DNA of 64,000 nucleotides, from contig NZ_CP109487.1 in the NCBI RefSeq assembly GCF_036227605.1, positions 7,563,501-7,627,500 on the forward strand, written 5' to 3'. Below are positions 17,652-25,919 of the stretch, one piece after another. A program made the position numbers and the translations under genes. This stretch comes from Streptomyces sp. NBC_01439 (lineage in GTDB: Bacteria > Actinomycetota > Actinomycetes > Streptomycetales > Streptomycetaceae). Under the pieces are notes generated by a model. It worked only from the letters and a program-made list of their open reading frames with translations. It had not been told where the DNA came from and searched no databases. How positions within the stretch are numbered: position 1 is the first letter of the stretch; each line of letters begins with the position of its first letter.

Positions 17652-19378
17652 CGGGGACCCCCCGCCCGCTCCCCGGCCACGACCTCCGGCAGGTGCAGCC
17701 GGGCCAGGGTGGCCGCCGTCCCCGCCGGGATCCGCGACCGGGTGGCCAGCGACACCACCACCATCGTCAGGAACCCGAGCGGCACCGACCACGCCGCCGG
17801 CCACGCGAGCAGCGTGTGCGTCCAGCCCGGCGGCGCCAGATCGGCCCGGGTCGCCAGCACCGCGCCCAGCGCCGCCCCGCCGCCCGTGACCAGCCCGGCC
17901 ACCGCACCCGGCGGAGTCAGCCCGCGCCACCAGATGCCCAGGACCAGCAGCGGACAGAACGAGGACGCCGACACGGCGAAGGCCAGGCCCACCGCGTCCG
18001 CCACCGGCACCTGAGTCGCCGCCACGCTCCCGGCCAGCGGCACCACGATCGCCACGACCGCCGCCGCGCGGAAGCTGCGCACCCCGCGCGCCGGCAGCAC
18101 GTCCTGGTGCAGCACCCCCGCCACCGCCATCGTCAGCCCCGAGGCCGTCGACAGGAACGCCGCGAAGGCACCCCCGGCCAGCAGCGCCCCCAACAGATCG
18201 CCGAGCACCCCGCCGAGCATCCGCCCGGGCAGCACCAGCACCGCCGCGTCCGCGTCGCCGGTCAGGGCGAGCTCCGGGGTGTAGATCCGGCCCAGCGCCC
18301 CGTAGACCGGCGGCAGCAGGTAGAAGACGCCGACCAGCGCGAGCACGATCAGCGTGGTGCGCCGCGCGGTCCGCCCGTCGGGGCTGGTGTAGAACCGCAC
18401 CGCGACGTGCGGCAGGCCCATCGTGCCGAGGAACGTCGCCAGGATCAGCCCGTACGTGGCGTACAGCCGGTGCGCGCGCAGCCCGCCGGAGGTCGCCGCC
18501 GTCCAGGTGGACACACCGGGCCGCGCCTCGGCCCGGGTCTCCGGAACGGGCGCGCCGGGGGCGAACTCCAGCCGCGCGCGGGCCCGTACGGAATGCTCAC
18601 CGGCGGCCAGGGTCACCGGCGCCGACACGTAGCCGTGCCCGTCGACCTGCCCGGTCACCGTCACCGTCAGCGGATGCGCCACCGACAGCCGCACGTCCTG
18701 CGCGACCGTCACCGCGGTGTGCTCCCGGAAGACGGCCGGTGCGTCGAAGGTGGCCCGCGGCGCGCCGTCCCCGGCCCACGCCGCGATCAGGAAGAAGGCC
18801 GGCACCAGCAGGGCCGTGAGCTTCAGCCAGTACTGGAAGGCCTGGACGAAGGTGACCGAGCGCATCCCGCCGCACGCCACCGCCACCGTCACCACGAACG
18901 CGACGACCAGCCCACCGACCCAGTGCGGGGCCCCGGTCAGGATCCCCAGCGTCAGCCCGGCCCCCTGCAACTGCGGCAGCAGGTACAGCCAGCCGACCCC
19001 GAGCACGAACAGCACCGCGATCCGGCGCACCACCAGCGACTCCAGCCGCGCCTGCGCGAAGTCGGGCAGCGTGTACGCGCCCGAGCGGCGCAGCGGGGCC
19101 GCCACCAGCACGAGCAGCACCACGTACCCGGCGGTGTAGCCCACCGGGTACCAGAGCATCTCGGGCCCCTGGAGCAGCACCAGCCCCGCCACCCCGAGGA
19201 ACGACGCGGCGGACAGGTACTCGCCGCTGATGGCCGCCGCGTTCAGGCGGGGCCCCACCGTGCGCGAGGCGACGTAGAAGTCGGATGTGGTCCGGGACAT
19301 CCGCAGGCCCAGCGCGCCGACCAGAACCGTGACGAGGACGACGACGGCGACCGCGGTCAGCGCGTACGTCTGGTTCAC
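17648..19378 (-). CDS. Sodium:solute symporter (acetate/pyruvate-type SSF permease)
   Basis: A 576-residue SSF-family transporter. The first helix is followed by TSDFYVASRTVGPRLNAAAISGEYLSAASFLG, the hallmark of ActP/MctP-like monocarboxylate symporters, and FLSTASGLTMAVAGVLHQD is the conserved SSF core. Roughly residues 220-305 form an unusual hydrophilic, strand-rich insertion predicted outside the cell, which ordinary ActP lacks. The GTG start gives MNQTYALTAVAVVVLV. It sits between the response regulator and kinase genes, an arrangement typical of transporters controlled by their own LytS/LytTR pair. Acetate, pyruvate or another short organic acid is the likely substrate. Confidence 0.9.
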   Translation of the reverse strand: MNQTYALTAVAVVVLVTVLVGALGLRMSRTTSDFYVASRTVGPRLNAAAISGEYLSAASFLGVAGLVLLQGPEMLWYPVGYTAGYVVLLVLVAAPLRRSGAYTLPDFAQARLESLVVRRIAVLFVLGVGWLYLLPQLQGAGLTLGILTGAPHWVGGLVVAFVVTVAVACGGMRSVTFVQAFQYWLKLTALLVPAFFLIAAWAGDGAPRATFDAPAVFREHTAVTVAQDVRLSVAHPLTVTVTGQVDGHGYVSAPVTLAAGEHSVRARARLEFAPGAPVPETRAEARPGVSTWTAATSGGLRAHRLYATYGLILATFLGTMGLPHVAVRFYTSPDGRTARRTTLIVLALVGVFYLLPPVYGALGRIYTPELALTGDADAAVLVLPGRMLGGVLGDLLGALLAGGAFAAFLSTASGLTMAVAGVLHQDVLPARGVRSFRAAAVVAIVVPLAGSVAATQVPVADAVGLAFAVSASSFCPLLVLGIWWRGLTPPGAVAGLVTGGGAALGAVLATRADLAPPGWTHTLLAWPAAWSVPLGFLTMVVVSLATRSRIPAGTAATLARLHLPEVVAGERAGGPR

Positions 19379-19494
19379 CGGGCGGTCCTTCGGCAGGGGA
19401 GGGGTGTCCGGAGTCTATGCACGCCCCCTGACCGGGCGACAGGCTCGATTCGGACCCACCGGACCCGTCGGATCCGCCCAGCCGGACCGGCCCG

Positions 19495-19770
19495 TCAGAG
19501 CGCCGGGTCGCGGTGCTCCGCGCAGTCGCGCAGGGCGATCTCCAACTCCACGTACGACTCCTCCGCGCGCCGGAACGCCAGCGTCAGGGCCGCCTCCGCA
19601 CGCGGCGGAACCTGCTCGCGGACCCCCTCGCGGGCCTCGTACAGGATGTCGGCCCAGCGGGCGGCCGCACTGCGCAACCGAGCCAGCAGCGCTTCGGCCT
19701 CGGCGGGCCCGGCCGGCCGGGCCCGGGGCAGCCCGCTCAGGGTGTCGACCAGCGCCTGGATCTCGGACAT
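19495..19770 (-). CDS. Small helical protein of unknown function
   Basis: A 91-residue protein with no recognised family. It is predicted all-helical (AEAEALLARLRSAAARWADILYEAREGV, then EAALTLAFRRAEESYVELEIAL), with heptad-like spacing of Ala/Leu and no membrane segment. It lies between the LytTR regulator and the symporter on the same strand, where many acetate-type symporters have a DUF485 membrane partner; this protein is not DUF485. The codon bias is Streptomyces-like and the start has GGGAGGAG seven bases upstream, so it is likely expressed. It may be a cytosolic accessory of the symporter or regulator. Confidence 0.7.
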   Translation of the reverse strand: MSEIQALVDTLSGLPRARPAGPAEAEALLARLRSAAARWADILYEAREGVREQVPPRAEAALTLAFRRAEESYVELEIALRDCAEHRDPAL

Positions 19771-19980
19771 CGCGCTCCTCCCGCGCCGGAAGATCCACGA
19801 TACGAGAGGGGCGACGGCCCCGAGGGCCGATCGGCGCGGCGGTGCGGCCGACGGCTCCGGCGGATCGCCGTACGTCCCTCCCGGCGCGACGAACGGCGCC
19901 CCCGAGCGCCGGACGGTCGGGCGCGAACGGCCCGACGACAGCCGGGGAACGGCCGGGGAACGGTCGGGGATCGGCCGGTT

Positions 19981-20817
19981 TCAGCCGGTCGCCTGCCGCA
20001 TCAGCAGATCCCGCAGCTCCCGCGCGTGCCTGCGGCTCACCTGGAGCTCCGCCGCCCCCACCCGGACACTGGTGGTCCCGGCCTCCAGCCGGAGCTCGTC
20101 GATCCGCGAGAGCGCCACCAGATGGCGGCGGTGGATCCGTACGAACCCGCGCGCCGCCCAGCGCTCCTCCAGCGTGGACACGGGGATCCGGACCAGGTGG
20201 CTGCCCTCGTCGGTGTGCAGCCGGGCGTAGTCGCCCTGCGCCTCGACGTAGGAGATGTCCGCGATCGCCACGAAGCGGGTGACCCCGCCCAGTTCGACGG
20301 CGATCTGGTCCGGTGTGCGGTCGGCGACGGTGACCTCGGCCACCGGCCGGCGCGGCGCCGCCGCGGCCGGGGCGCCCGACACCGGGGCATCGGCGCCCGC
20401 CGGCGCAGCCGGACCCTCCTCGAACCGGCCCAGCTGCTCGCAGGCCCGCCGGACGGCCTCGGCCAGCCGCTCCGGGCGCACGGGCTTGAGCACGTAGTCC
20501 ACGGCCTTCAGGTCGAAGGCCTGTACGGCGAAACCCTCGTGGGCGGTGACGAACACGATCAGCGGCGGCCGCGCGAAGCCGGCCAGCAGCCGCGCGACGT
20601 CCAGCCCGGTCAGCCCGGCCATGTGGATGTCCAGGAACACCACGTCGATGCCGTCGGCCCCGTCCGGGCCGGACTCCAGCGCCCGGGTGACCCGGCGCAG
20701 GGCCTCGGTGGCGTCCGAGGCGCCCTCCGCACTGCGCACCCGGGGGTCCGAGCGCAGCAGGTAGAGGAGTTCCTCCAGGAGCGGCTTCTCGTCGTCGACG
20801 GCCAGTACGCGCAGCAT
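19981..20817 (-). CDS. LytTR-family response regulator
   Basis: A 278-residue two-component regulator. The receiver domain (MLRVLAVDDEKPLLEEL) has acidic DD at residues 8-9, the phospho-acceptor Asp in VVFLDIHMAGLTG, FVTAHEG and the Lys in VDYVLKPV. A Pro/Ala-rich linker leads to a C-terminal LytTR DNA-binding domain (IADISYVEAQGDYARLHT, FVRIHRRHLVALSRI, LQVSRRHARELRDLL). The ATG at 20817 gives a clean receiver start; in-frame sequence upstream is low-complexity. It is the first gene of the minus-strand operon regulator, small protein, symporter, kinase, and probably activates that operon in response to the LytS-type kinase. Confidence 0.92.
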   Translation of the reverse strand: MLRVLAVDDEKPLLEELLYLLRSDPRVRSAEGASDATEALRRVTRALESGPDGADGIDVVFLDIHMAGLTGLDVARLLAGFARPPLIVFVTAHEGFAVQAFDLKAVDYVLKPVRPERLAEAVRRACEQLGRFEEGPAAPAGADAPVSGAPAAAAPRRPVAEVTVADRTPDQIAVELGGVTRFVAIADISYVEAQGDYARLHTDEGSHLVRIPVSTLEERWAARGFVRIHRRHLVALSRIDELRLEAGTTSVRVGAAELQVSRRHARELRDLLMRQATG

Positions 20818-20863
20818 GCGGCCGAGTCTAGAGACGACCGGGCCGCGGCGGAACGCCGAAGGG

Positions 20864-20904
20864 GCGCGGCCCCCGCCCAGGGGGGAGGTGGGCGAGGGCC
20901 GCGC
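20864..20904 (-). terminator. Hairpin between lipoprotein and response regulator genes
   Basis: GCGCGGCCC plus CGCCCA pair with TGGGCG plus GGGCCGCGC across a nine-base loop, interrupted by one C/A mismatch. The hairpin is 60 bases past the lipoprotein stop and 47 bases before the regulator start on the minus strand, so it likely ends the lipoprotein transcript. Confidence 0.65.
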
Positions 20905-20963
20905 GAACGGGGTGGGGGGAGGGAGGGGATCGGTGGGTGGTGGGGGAGGGACGGGGACAGGGG

Positions 20964-21983
20964 CTACTGGACGGTGATCAGCTTGCCGTCCGGGGACACG
21001 GCGTACCAAGTGCCGCCCACGCCCTGGCCGTTGACGTCACCCGGCTTCTTGTCGCCGGAGAAGGTGTAGACGGGCCAGCAGTCGACGCTCTGCTGCTTCT
21101 GGCCGTCGGGGCGGTTGAGCACCGTGTAGTTCTTCTCGACGATCCCCTTGTCCTTGGCCTTCTCCACCGGCGCGACGACCGGCCACTTGGTCAGGCAGTC
21201 GCCCACGCACTTGGAGGTCATCGGCCACTGGGTGTCCGGCTTGAACCGGTAGACGGTCATGCCCTTGCCGTCGACGATGTGGTCGCCCAGCTTGGGGTCC
21301 TTGGCCACCGAGAGCTTCCCGTCGGCTTCGGCGGCGCCGCCCGCGGCCGGGGGCGCCGCCTCGGCGGGCGGCGCCCCCTCGGCGGGCGGCGCCCCCTCGG
21401 CCGGCGCCGCCTTCGCGGCCTTCTTGCCGTCCGCAGCGAGGGCGAACCACACCCCGCCGACGCCCTGCCCGTTGACGTCGCCCGCCTTGGTGTCCTTGCT
21501 GTAGCGGTAGGCGGGCCAGCCGCCCACCGTCAGCTGCTTGCTGCCGTCGGTGCGCACCACTTCGCCCAGCAGCGACGCGTCCATGCCGGCGGCGGCGGTG
21601 ACGTCACCGGCGGCGACCACCGGCCAGGTCTTCTCGCAGTCCCCGTCACAGTTGGACTTCGGCGGCTTGGCCGTGTCCTTGTCGAAGCGGTAGAGGGTCA
21701 TTCCGGCGCTGTCGGTGAGGACGGGCCCGACCTTGTCGTTGGAGGTGATCGCCAGTTGCCCGGCCGGCTTGGCGCCCGAGGCGCCCGCAGCACCCTCGGC
21801 ACCCGCAGCGCCGTCGGAGCCGTAGGCGGCGTCCGAGGCCTTCCCGGTGTCCTGGGCGGCAGCGGCGGCCCCGACCGGCTTGGTCGTGTCCGCGGCCTTG
21901 TCGTCGGCGGGGCCGCAGGCCGTCGCCGCCAGGACGACGACGATCGCGGCCGCGGCCAGGGTGGTTCCGCGCTTGATGCCCAT
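20964..21983 (-). CDS. Lipoprotein with two COG4315-type (Lipoprotein_15) repeats
   Basis: A secreted lipoprotein of 339 residues. The signal peptide MGIKRGTTLAAAAIVVVLAATAC ends in a lipobox with Cys23 as the lipidation site. Two homologous domains follow, each with an LTDSAGMTLYRF- or VDGKGMTVYRF-like strand, a CxGDC pair (NCDGDCEKTWP, KCVGDCLTKWP) and GDVNGQGVGGxWxA near the end. An Ala/Pro/Gly-rich linker containing repeated EGAPPA units separates them. The start at 21983 has GGGAGAG upstream and gives a proper signal peptide. The domain family is widespread in secreted actinobacterial proteins and of unknown function; the paired cysteines suggest metal or redox binding. Confidence 0.9.
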   Translation of the reverse strand: MGIKRGTTLAAAAIVVVLAATACGPADDKAADTTKPVGAAAAAQDTGKASDAAYGSDGAAGAEGAAGASGAKPAGQLAITSNDKVGPVLTDSAGMTLYRFDKDTAKPPKSNCDGDCEKTWPVVAAGDVTAAAGMDASLLGEVVRTDGSKQLTVGGWPAYRYSKDTKAGDVNGQGVGGVWFALAADGKKAAKAAPAEGAPPAEGAPPAEAAPPAAGGAAEADGKLSVAKDPKLGDHIVDGKGMTVYRFKPDTQWPMTSKCVGDCLTKWPVVAPVEKAKDKGIVEKNYTVLNRPDGQKQQSVDCWPVYTFSGDKKPGDVNGQGVGGTWYAVSPDGKLITVQ

Positions 21984-22101
21984 TTTGATCTCTCCCACTC
22001 GTGGTGTCCTTCGCGTCCGCCACCGTGATGGCGTCAACTCTGCCCAGGACACGCCGCGATGGCAGGGAACTGTTCAACTCGTCCGGTGTGGGCTGTTTCA
22101 C

Positions 22102-23241
22102 TCACCCCACGCCGAACCCGGAGCGCCGCAGGGCCGTGGCCACAGCGAGGCCGAGCACCTGGTGTCCGCTGTCGTTGGGGTGCAGCCCGTCCGCCAGGTG
22201 CTCGGGACCGAGCAGGTCCCGGCCCGGCAGCACGGCGAGCCGGTCGTCCCCCGCGGCCATCCGGTCCCGGGCCGCGCGCTCCATCGCGTGCCGCAGGGCG
22301 CCGAGGGTGGCGCCGAGCTTGTTCGGGGTGCGCTCGGCGTCGGGCCGCAGGACGGGGGAGACCAGCAGGATCGGGGTCCGCGGGTGCCCCTGGCGGACCA
22401 GTTCGAGGAACGCGCGGGTGGTTTCGTACAGCAGGGGAGACGAAAAGGGCACCCGGGACCAGCAGTTGGTGCCGAAGGCGAGCGTCAGGACGTCGGCGGG
22501 CAGGCCCGCGAGCTGTTCGGCGGTGGTCAGCTCACCGCGCGCGGCGCCCGCGTAGCCGAGGTTGACGGTGTCCCAACCGAGGGCCCGGCCGGTGACGGCG
22601 GGCCAGCCGTGCGCGGGGCGGGTGGACCACCAGCCCTCGGTGATGGAGTCGCCGTGCACCACCCAGCGCGGTGCGGGCGGCGCCGGGGCGAGCGGGCCGC
22701 CGATCCCGCGCAGCCCGAGGATCAGCGGGGACTGGGTTTCCGGCGGGTGGATGGTGAAGGGGCCGGTGCCGCCGCCCAGGTCGATCCGTACGACGGCCTC
22801 CGCGGCCGGTTCGGTGAACACCTCGGTGACCACCCCGTGCCGGTCCCACAGCGCGAAGCCGTGCGCGAGGTCGCGCAGCGCGTCGGTGGGGCCGGGCACG
22901 GTCGCCCGGTAGCGGACCTCCACCGAACGCGCGGTCTCGGTGGTGAATTCGAGCCGGACGCCGATGGGCAGGGTGGAGCGCTCGCCGGTGTCCCAGGGCA
23001 GCCGCATGGTGTCGGTCGGATCGGCGCGGACCGGCCGCCCCCGGTCCAGCCAGGCGACCCCGCGCAGGAAGGGCAGCGCGTCCTGCCAGGGCGCCGGCTC
23101 GTCGGGGTGGCGCTGCAGCCCTGCCGACCAGGTCGGTCCCGTCGAACCGGTCGGCAGTCCTGGACCGTCCGGCCCCGCTGCCCCCGCTGCCCCCGCTGCC
23201 CCCGCTGGTCCTGCTGCCCCCGCTGGTCCTGCTGGTCTCAC
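22102..23241 (-). CDS. SGNH/GDSL-family hydrolase with collagen-like N-terminal repeats
   Basis: A 379-residue esterase-like protein. The SGNH blocks are GDSITEGW (Ser, block I), NLGYAGA (Gly, block II), AFGTNCW (Asn, block III) and DGLHPND (Asp/His, block V). It resembles two-domain carbohydrate-esterase-type SGNH proteins with a jelly-roll N-terminus (GVRLEFTTETARSVEVRYRA). The GTG start at 23241 has GGAGG six bases upstream and overlaps the stop of the decayed SDR gene in GTGA form. Residues 2-30 are a Gly-Pro-Ala run from a 9-bp tandem DNA repeat, absent from usual homologues. No signal peptide is evident, so it is probably cytosolic. Confidence 0.85.
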   Translation of the reverse strand: MRPAGPAGAAGPAGAAGAAGAAGPDGPGLPTGSTGPTWSAGLQRHPDEPAPWQDALPFLRGVAWLDRGRPVRADPTDTMRLPWDTGERSTLPIGVRLEFTTETARSVEVRYRATVPGPTDALRDLAHGFALWDRHGVVTEVFTEPAAEAVVRIDLGGGTGPFTIHPPETQSPLILGLRGIGGPLAPAPPAPRWVVHGDSITEGWWSTRPAHGWPAVTGRALGWDTVNLGYAGAARGELTTAEQLAGLPADVLTLAFGTNCWSRVPFSSPLLYETTRAFLELVRQGHPRTPILLVSPVLRPDAERTPNKLGATLGALRHAMERAARDRMAAGDDRLAVLPGRDLLGPEHLADGLHPNDSGHQVLGLAVATALRRSGFGVG

Positions 23242-23555
23242 CGGTCGCCTCCGATCGTCGGGTACGGGAACCTCGCGCCGACCCCGCGGTCCACCCCGAC
23301 CGCCCGCCCCGCGACGAACGAGGACGGCGGCGAGGCCGGGACGTACGGGGCGGCCGCGCTGCCCGCGGTCTCGGCGACCCGGCCCGGCAGGGCGTCCTCC
23401 GCGTTGCGTCACCGCCCCCCGGTGCCCGGCGGGGCGGTGACCCGCGGGGGCCGCACCACCCCCACTGCCACCGCGTTCACCCGTACCCCGCTCGAGCCCG
23501 GTTCCACCGCCGCGGAGCGGACCAATGCCATCGGGGCGGCCCCGGCGGTCCGGAC
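23238..23555 (-). pseudogene. Decayed short-chain dehydrogenase/reductase (SDR) remnant
   Basis: Reading the minus strand in one frame gives VRTAGAAPMALVRSAAVE, then GVRVNAVAVGVVRPP, an in-frame TGA at 23411-23409, and then GRVAETAGSAA, SSFVAGRAVGVDRGVG and a final stop overlapping the SGNH start. These match the C-terminal half of SDR enzymes (the helix after the YxxxK site, VRVNAVAPG, and the SFVTGQxxxVDGG element). The Rossmann half and YxxxK are missing upstream and the frame is broken by a nonsense codon. The GTGA junction shows it was once co-translated with the SGNH hydrolase. The rest of the gap, 23556-23678, holds no gene that I can see. Confidence 0.8.
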
Positions 23556-23678
23556 GGGGCTCCGGGGGGCCGATCTCCGTGGAGCACGCCCGGATCCACG
23601 GCGGCACGCTGCGGCAGATCTGATGAAGTGTCAAGAGAGGGGGTCCGCGGCGACCTGCGCAGCGATCGATCATCCCTA

Positions 23679-23720
23679 CGCAACAAACGACTGTCAGTGA
23701 CTGATCCGCGCAATGATCGT
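23679..23720. promoter_or_regulatory. Pair of CGCAA-type motifs upstream of the permease gene (candidate AsnC sites)
   Basis: CGCAACAAACGA (23679-23690) and CGCAATGATCGT (23709-23720) lie 30 bp apart, about 200 bp before the permease start. The same core, CGCAACGAATCG, occurs twice 31 bp apart before the davA-like gene. Shared motif and spacing suggest one helix-phased regulator, possibly the AsnC-type protein encoded at 25424. This is a by-eye match. Confidence 0.4.
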
Positions 23721-23922
23721 GCGCCAATGTGCAAGGATGGTCCATTACGGGCGGTATCACTCAGCTCGTAGGCTCACTCGCTGTACGTGGAGTGGCGCGG
23801 ATCGCCTGCTCGGCGGTCCCCCATGAGCAGACCCTTCTTTCGTCGGGCCCTGCCCTGCTCCGGATCGTCGCGGTCGACGCCTCCCCTGACCTCCCCGATC
23901 CGCAGTGACAAGGAGTCCCCTC

Positions 23923-25407
23923 GTGCTCGACCACGGCCAGGCGCCACCGCTCGCTACCGAGGCCAAGAGGCCCGTCAACCCGCTGCTCCGCCGCAAGCCG
24001 GTGGAGCAGTTGGTCGCCGAGGGCGGCCAGGGTGAGGGCGGCGCGCTCAAGCGTTCGCTCACCATGTGGCAGCTGACCATGATCAGCATCGGCGCGACCC
24101 TGGGCACCGGCATCTTCGTCGTCCTCGGCGAAGCCACCCCGATCGCCGGCCCGGCCGTCTTCATCGCCTTCATCGTCGCGGGCCTGACCGCGCTCTTTTC
24201 GGCGCTCTCCTACGCCGAGCTCGCGGGCTCCATCCCCGTCTCGGGCTCCTCCTACTCCTACGCCTACGCCACCATGGGCGAGCTCATAGCCTGGGTCTGC
24301 GGCTGGTGCCTGGTCCTCGAGTACGGCGTCTCCGTCGCGGCCGTCGCCGTCGGCTGGGGCCAGTACCTCAACGAGCTGCTCGACGGCACCCTCGGCTTCA
24401 CCATCCCGGAGGGCTTCTCCGCCCCGCTGGGCGAGGGCGGCTACATCAACCTCCCCGCCCTCGTCGTGGTGCTCCTGTGCATGGTCTTCCTGCTCCGCGG
24501 AGCCAAGGAGAGCGCCCGGATCAACACGATCATGGTCGCCGTCAAGATCGTGACGCTGGCCGTCTTCATCGTCATCGGCTTCATGGGCATCAAGGCCGGG
24601 AACTACACCCCGCTGGCCCCGCTCGGCGTCACCGCCATCAGCACCGCCGCATCGATGCTCTTCTTCTCGTACATCGGCTTCGACGCCGCCTCCACCGCCG
24701 GTGAGGAAGCCAAGAACCCGAAGAAGGACCTGCCCCGCGCGATCATGCTCTCGCTGCTGATCGTCACCGTGATCTACTGCCTCGTCGCCCTGGTCGCCGT
24801 CGGCGCCATGCCGTGGCAGGAGTTCGAGGGCAGCGAGGCCGCCCTGGCCCAGATCATGGAGAACGTCACCGGACACTCCTTCTGGAGCGTTATCCTCGCC
24901 GCCGGTGCCGTCGTCGCCATCGCCAGCGTCGTCTTCGCCGTCCTCTACGGCCAGACCCGCATCCTCTTCGCCATGTCCCGCGACGGCCTGATGCCGAAGG
25001 CCTTCGCCAAGGTCGACGAGAAGACCGGCACCCCGAAGGTCAACACGATCATCGTCTGCCTCTTCTGCGGACTGCTCGCCGCCTTCATCCCGCTGGGTGA
25101 ACTGGCGAACGCCACCAGCATCGGCACCCTCTTCGCCTTCGGCCTGGTCAACATCGCCGTCGTCATCCTGCGCTACACCCGCCCGGAGATGAACCGCACC
25201 TTCAAGGTCGCGCTCTTCCCGGTCACCCCGATCCTGGGCTTCATCTTCTGCGCCTACCTGATGACGGAGCTGCCCGGAATCACCTGGCTGGTCTTCGGTG
25301 GCTGGATGGCCGTCGGGCTCGTGATCTACTTCTTCTACGGCATGCGCCGCTCCAGCCTGGCCACTGTGGCCGCCACGGCCGCCTCGGCCGCGGAGGTCGC
25401 TGAATAG
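23923..25407 (+). CDS. APC-superfamily amino-acid permease (cationic amino acid transporter type)
   Basis: A 494-residue transporter with about 12 membrane helices. The CAT/YfnA-type signature opens with MWQLTMISIGATLGTGIFVVLG and continues with FSALSYAELAGSIPVSGSSYSYAYATMGE. Later come FFSYIGFDAASTAGEEAKNP and ILFAMSRDGLMP, characteristic of cationic amino-acid transporters for lysine/arginine-like substrates. GTG 23923 was chosen because AAGGAG sits eight bases upstream; an in-frame GTG at 23905 lacks one. It is followed after 16 bases by an AsnC regulator and, further on, by DavA/DavB-like lysine enzymes, making lysine or a related amine a reasonable substrate. Confidence 0.92.
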   Translation: MLDHGQAPPLATEAKRPVNPLLRRKPVEQLVAEGGQGEGGALKRSLTMWQLTMISIGATLGTGIFVVLGEATPIAGPAVFIAFIVAGLTALFSALSYAELAGSIPVSGSSYSYAYATMGELIAWVCGWCLVLEYGVSVAAVAVGWGQYLNELLDGTLGFTIPEGFSAPLGEGGYINLPALVVVLLCMVFLLRGAKESARINTIMVAVKIVTLAVFIVIGFMGIKAGNYTPLAPLGVTAISTAASMLFFSYIGFDAASTAGEEAKNPKKDLPRAIMLSLLIVTVIYCLVALVAVGAMPWQEFEGSEAALAQIMENVTGHSFWSVILAAGAVVAIASVVFAVLYGQTRILFAMSRDGLMPKAFAKVDEKTGTPKVNTIIVCLFCGLLAAFIPLGELANATSIGTLFAFGLVNIAVVILRYTRPEMNRTFKVALFPVTPILGFIFCAYLMTELPGITWLVFGGWMAVGLVIYFFYGMRRSSLATVAATAASAAEVAE

Positions 25408-25423
25408 AAGTGATTCACCCCCC

Positions 25424-25879
25424 GTGCGACTGAACGATCTCGACGAACGCATCGTGCACGCCCTCGCCGAGGACGCCCGCCGCTCCTACGCGGACATCGG
25501 CTCCGAGGTCGGGCTCTCCGCGCCCGCCGTCAAGCGGCGCGTGGACCGGCTGCGCGCCGAAGGCGCCATCACGGGCTTCACCGTCCGCGTGGACCCGGCC
25601 GCCATGGGCTGGGAGACCGAGGGCTTCATCGAGATCTACTGTCGGCACAACACCTCGCCGGACGACATCCGGCGAGGACTGGAGCGATACCCCGAGGTGG
25701 TGTCCGCGTCGACCGTCACCGGCGACGCGGACGCCCTCGTTCAGGTCTTCGCCTCCGACATGCGCCACTTCGAACGGGTCCTGGAACGCATCGCGGGCGA
25801 GCCGTTCGTGGAACGCACCAAGTCGGTGCTCGTCCTCTCCCCGCTCCTGCGCCGCTTCACCTCGGGCGCGCCCGCGTAA
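25424..25879 (+). CDS. Lrp/AsnC-family transcriptional regulator
   Basis: A 151-residue feast/famine regulator. Residues 2-60 form the AsnC-type helix-turn-helix (LNDLDERIVHALAEDARRSYADIGSEVGLSAPAVKRRVDRL). The C-terminal RAM ligand-binding domain has VVSASTVTGDADALVQVFA. Such proteins bind an amino acid and form octamers that wrap DNA at phased sites. It is 16 bases behind the permease and probably co-transcribed. Phased CGCAA-type motifs lie before both the permease and the davA-like gene. GTG start; the ribosome-binding site is weak, consistent with coupling to the upstream gene. Confidence 0.92.
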   Translation: MRLNDLDERIVHALAEDARRSYADIGSEVGLSAPAVKRRVDRLRAEGAITGFTVRVDPAAMGWETEGFIEIYCRHNTSPDDIRRGLERYPEVVSASTVTGDADALVQVFASDMRHFERVLERIAGEPFVERTKSVLVLSPLLRRFTSGAPA

Positions 25880-25919
25880 CGCTCCGCGGCGGGCCGGGAG
25901 CGGGGCGGGGCCGGGGCGG

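Noticed and set aside
16653..17930. An N-terminal extension of the LytS-type kinase into the symporter gene
   Set aside because: The added residues are Gly/Arg/Ala low complexity; GTG 17651 overlaps the symporter stop and gives a normal membrane-anchored kinase.
22102..23760. A much longer version of the SGNH protein starting near 23760
   Set aside because: The extension is arginine/glycine-rich frame noise overlapping the SDR remnant read in another frame; GTG 23241 has a strong ribosome-binding site and the GTGA junction.
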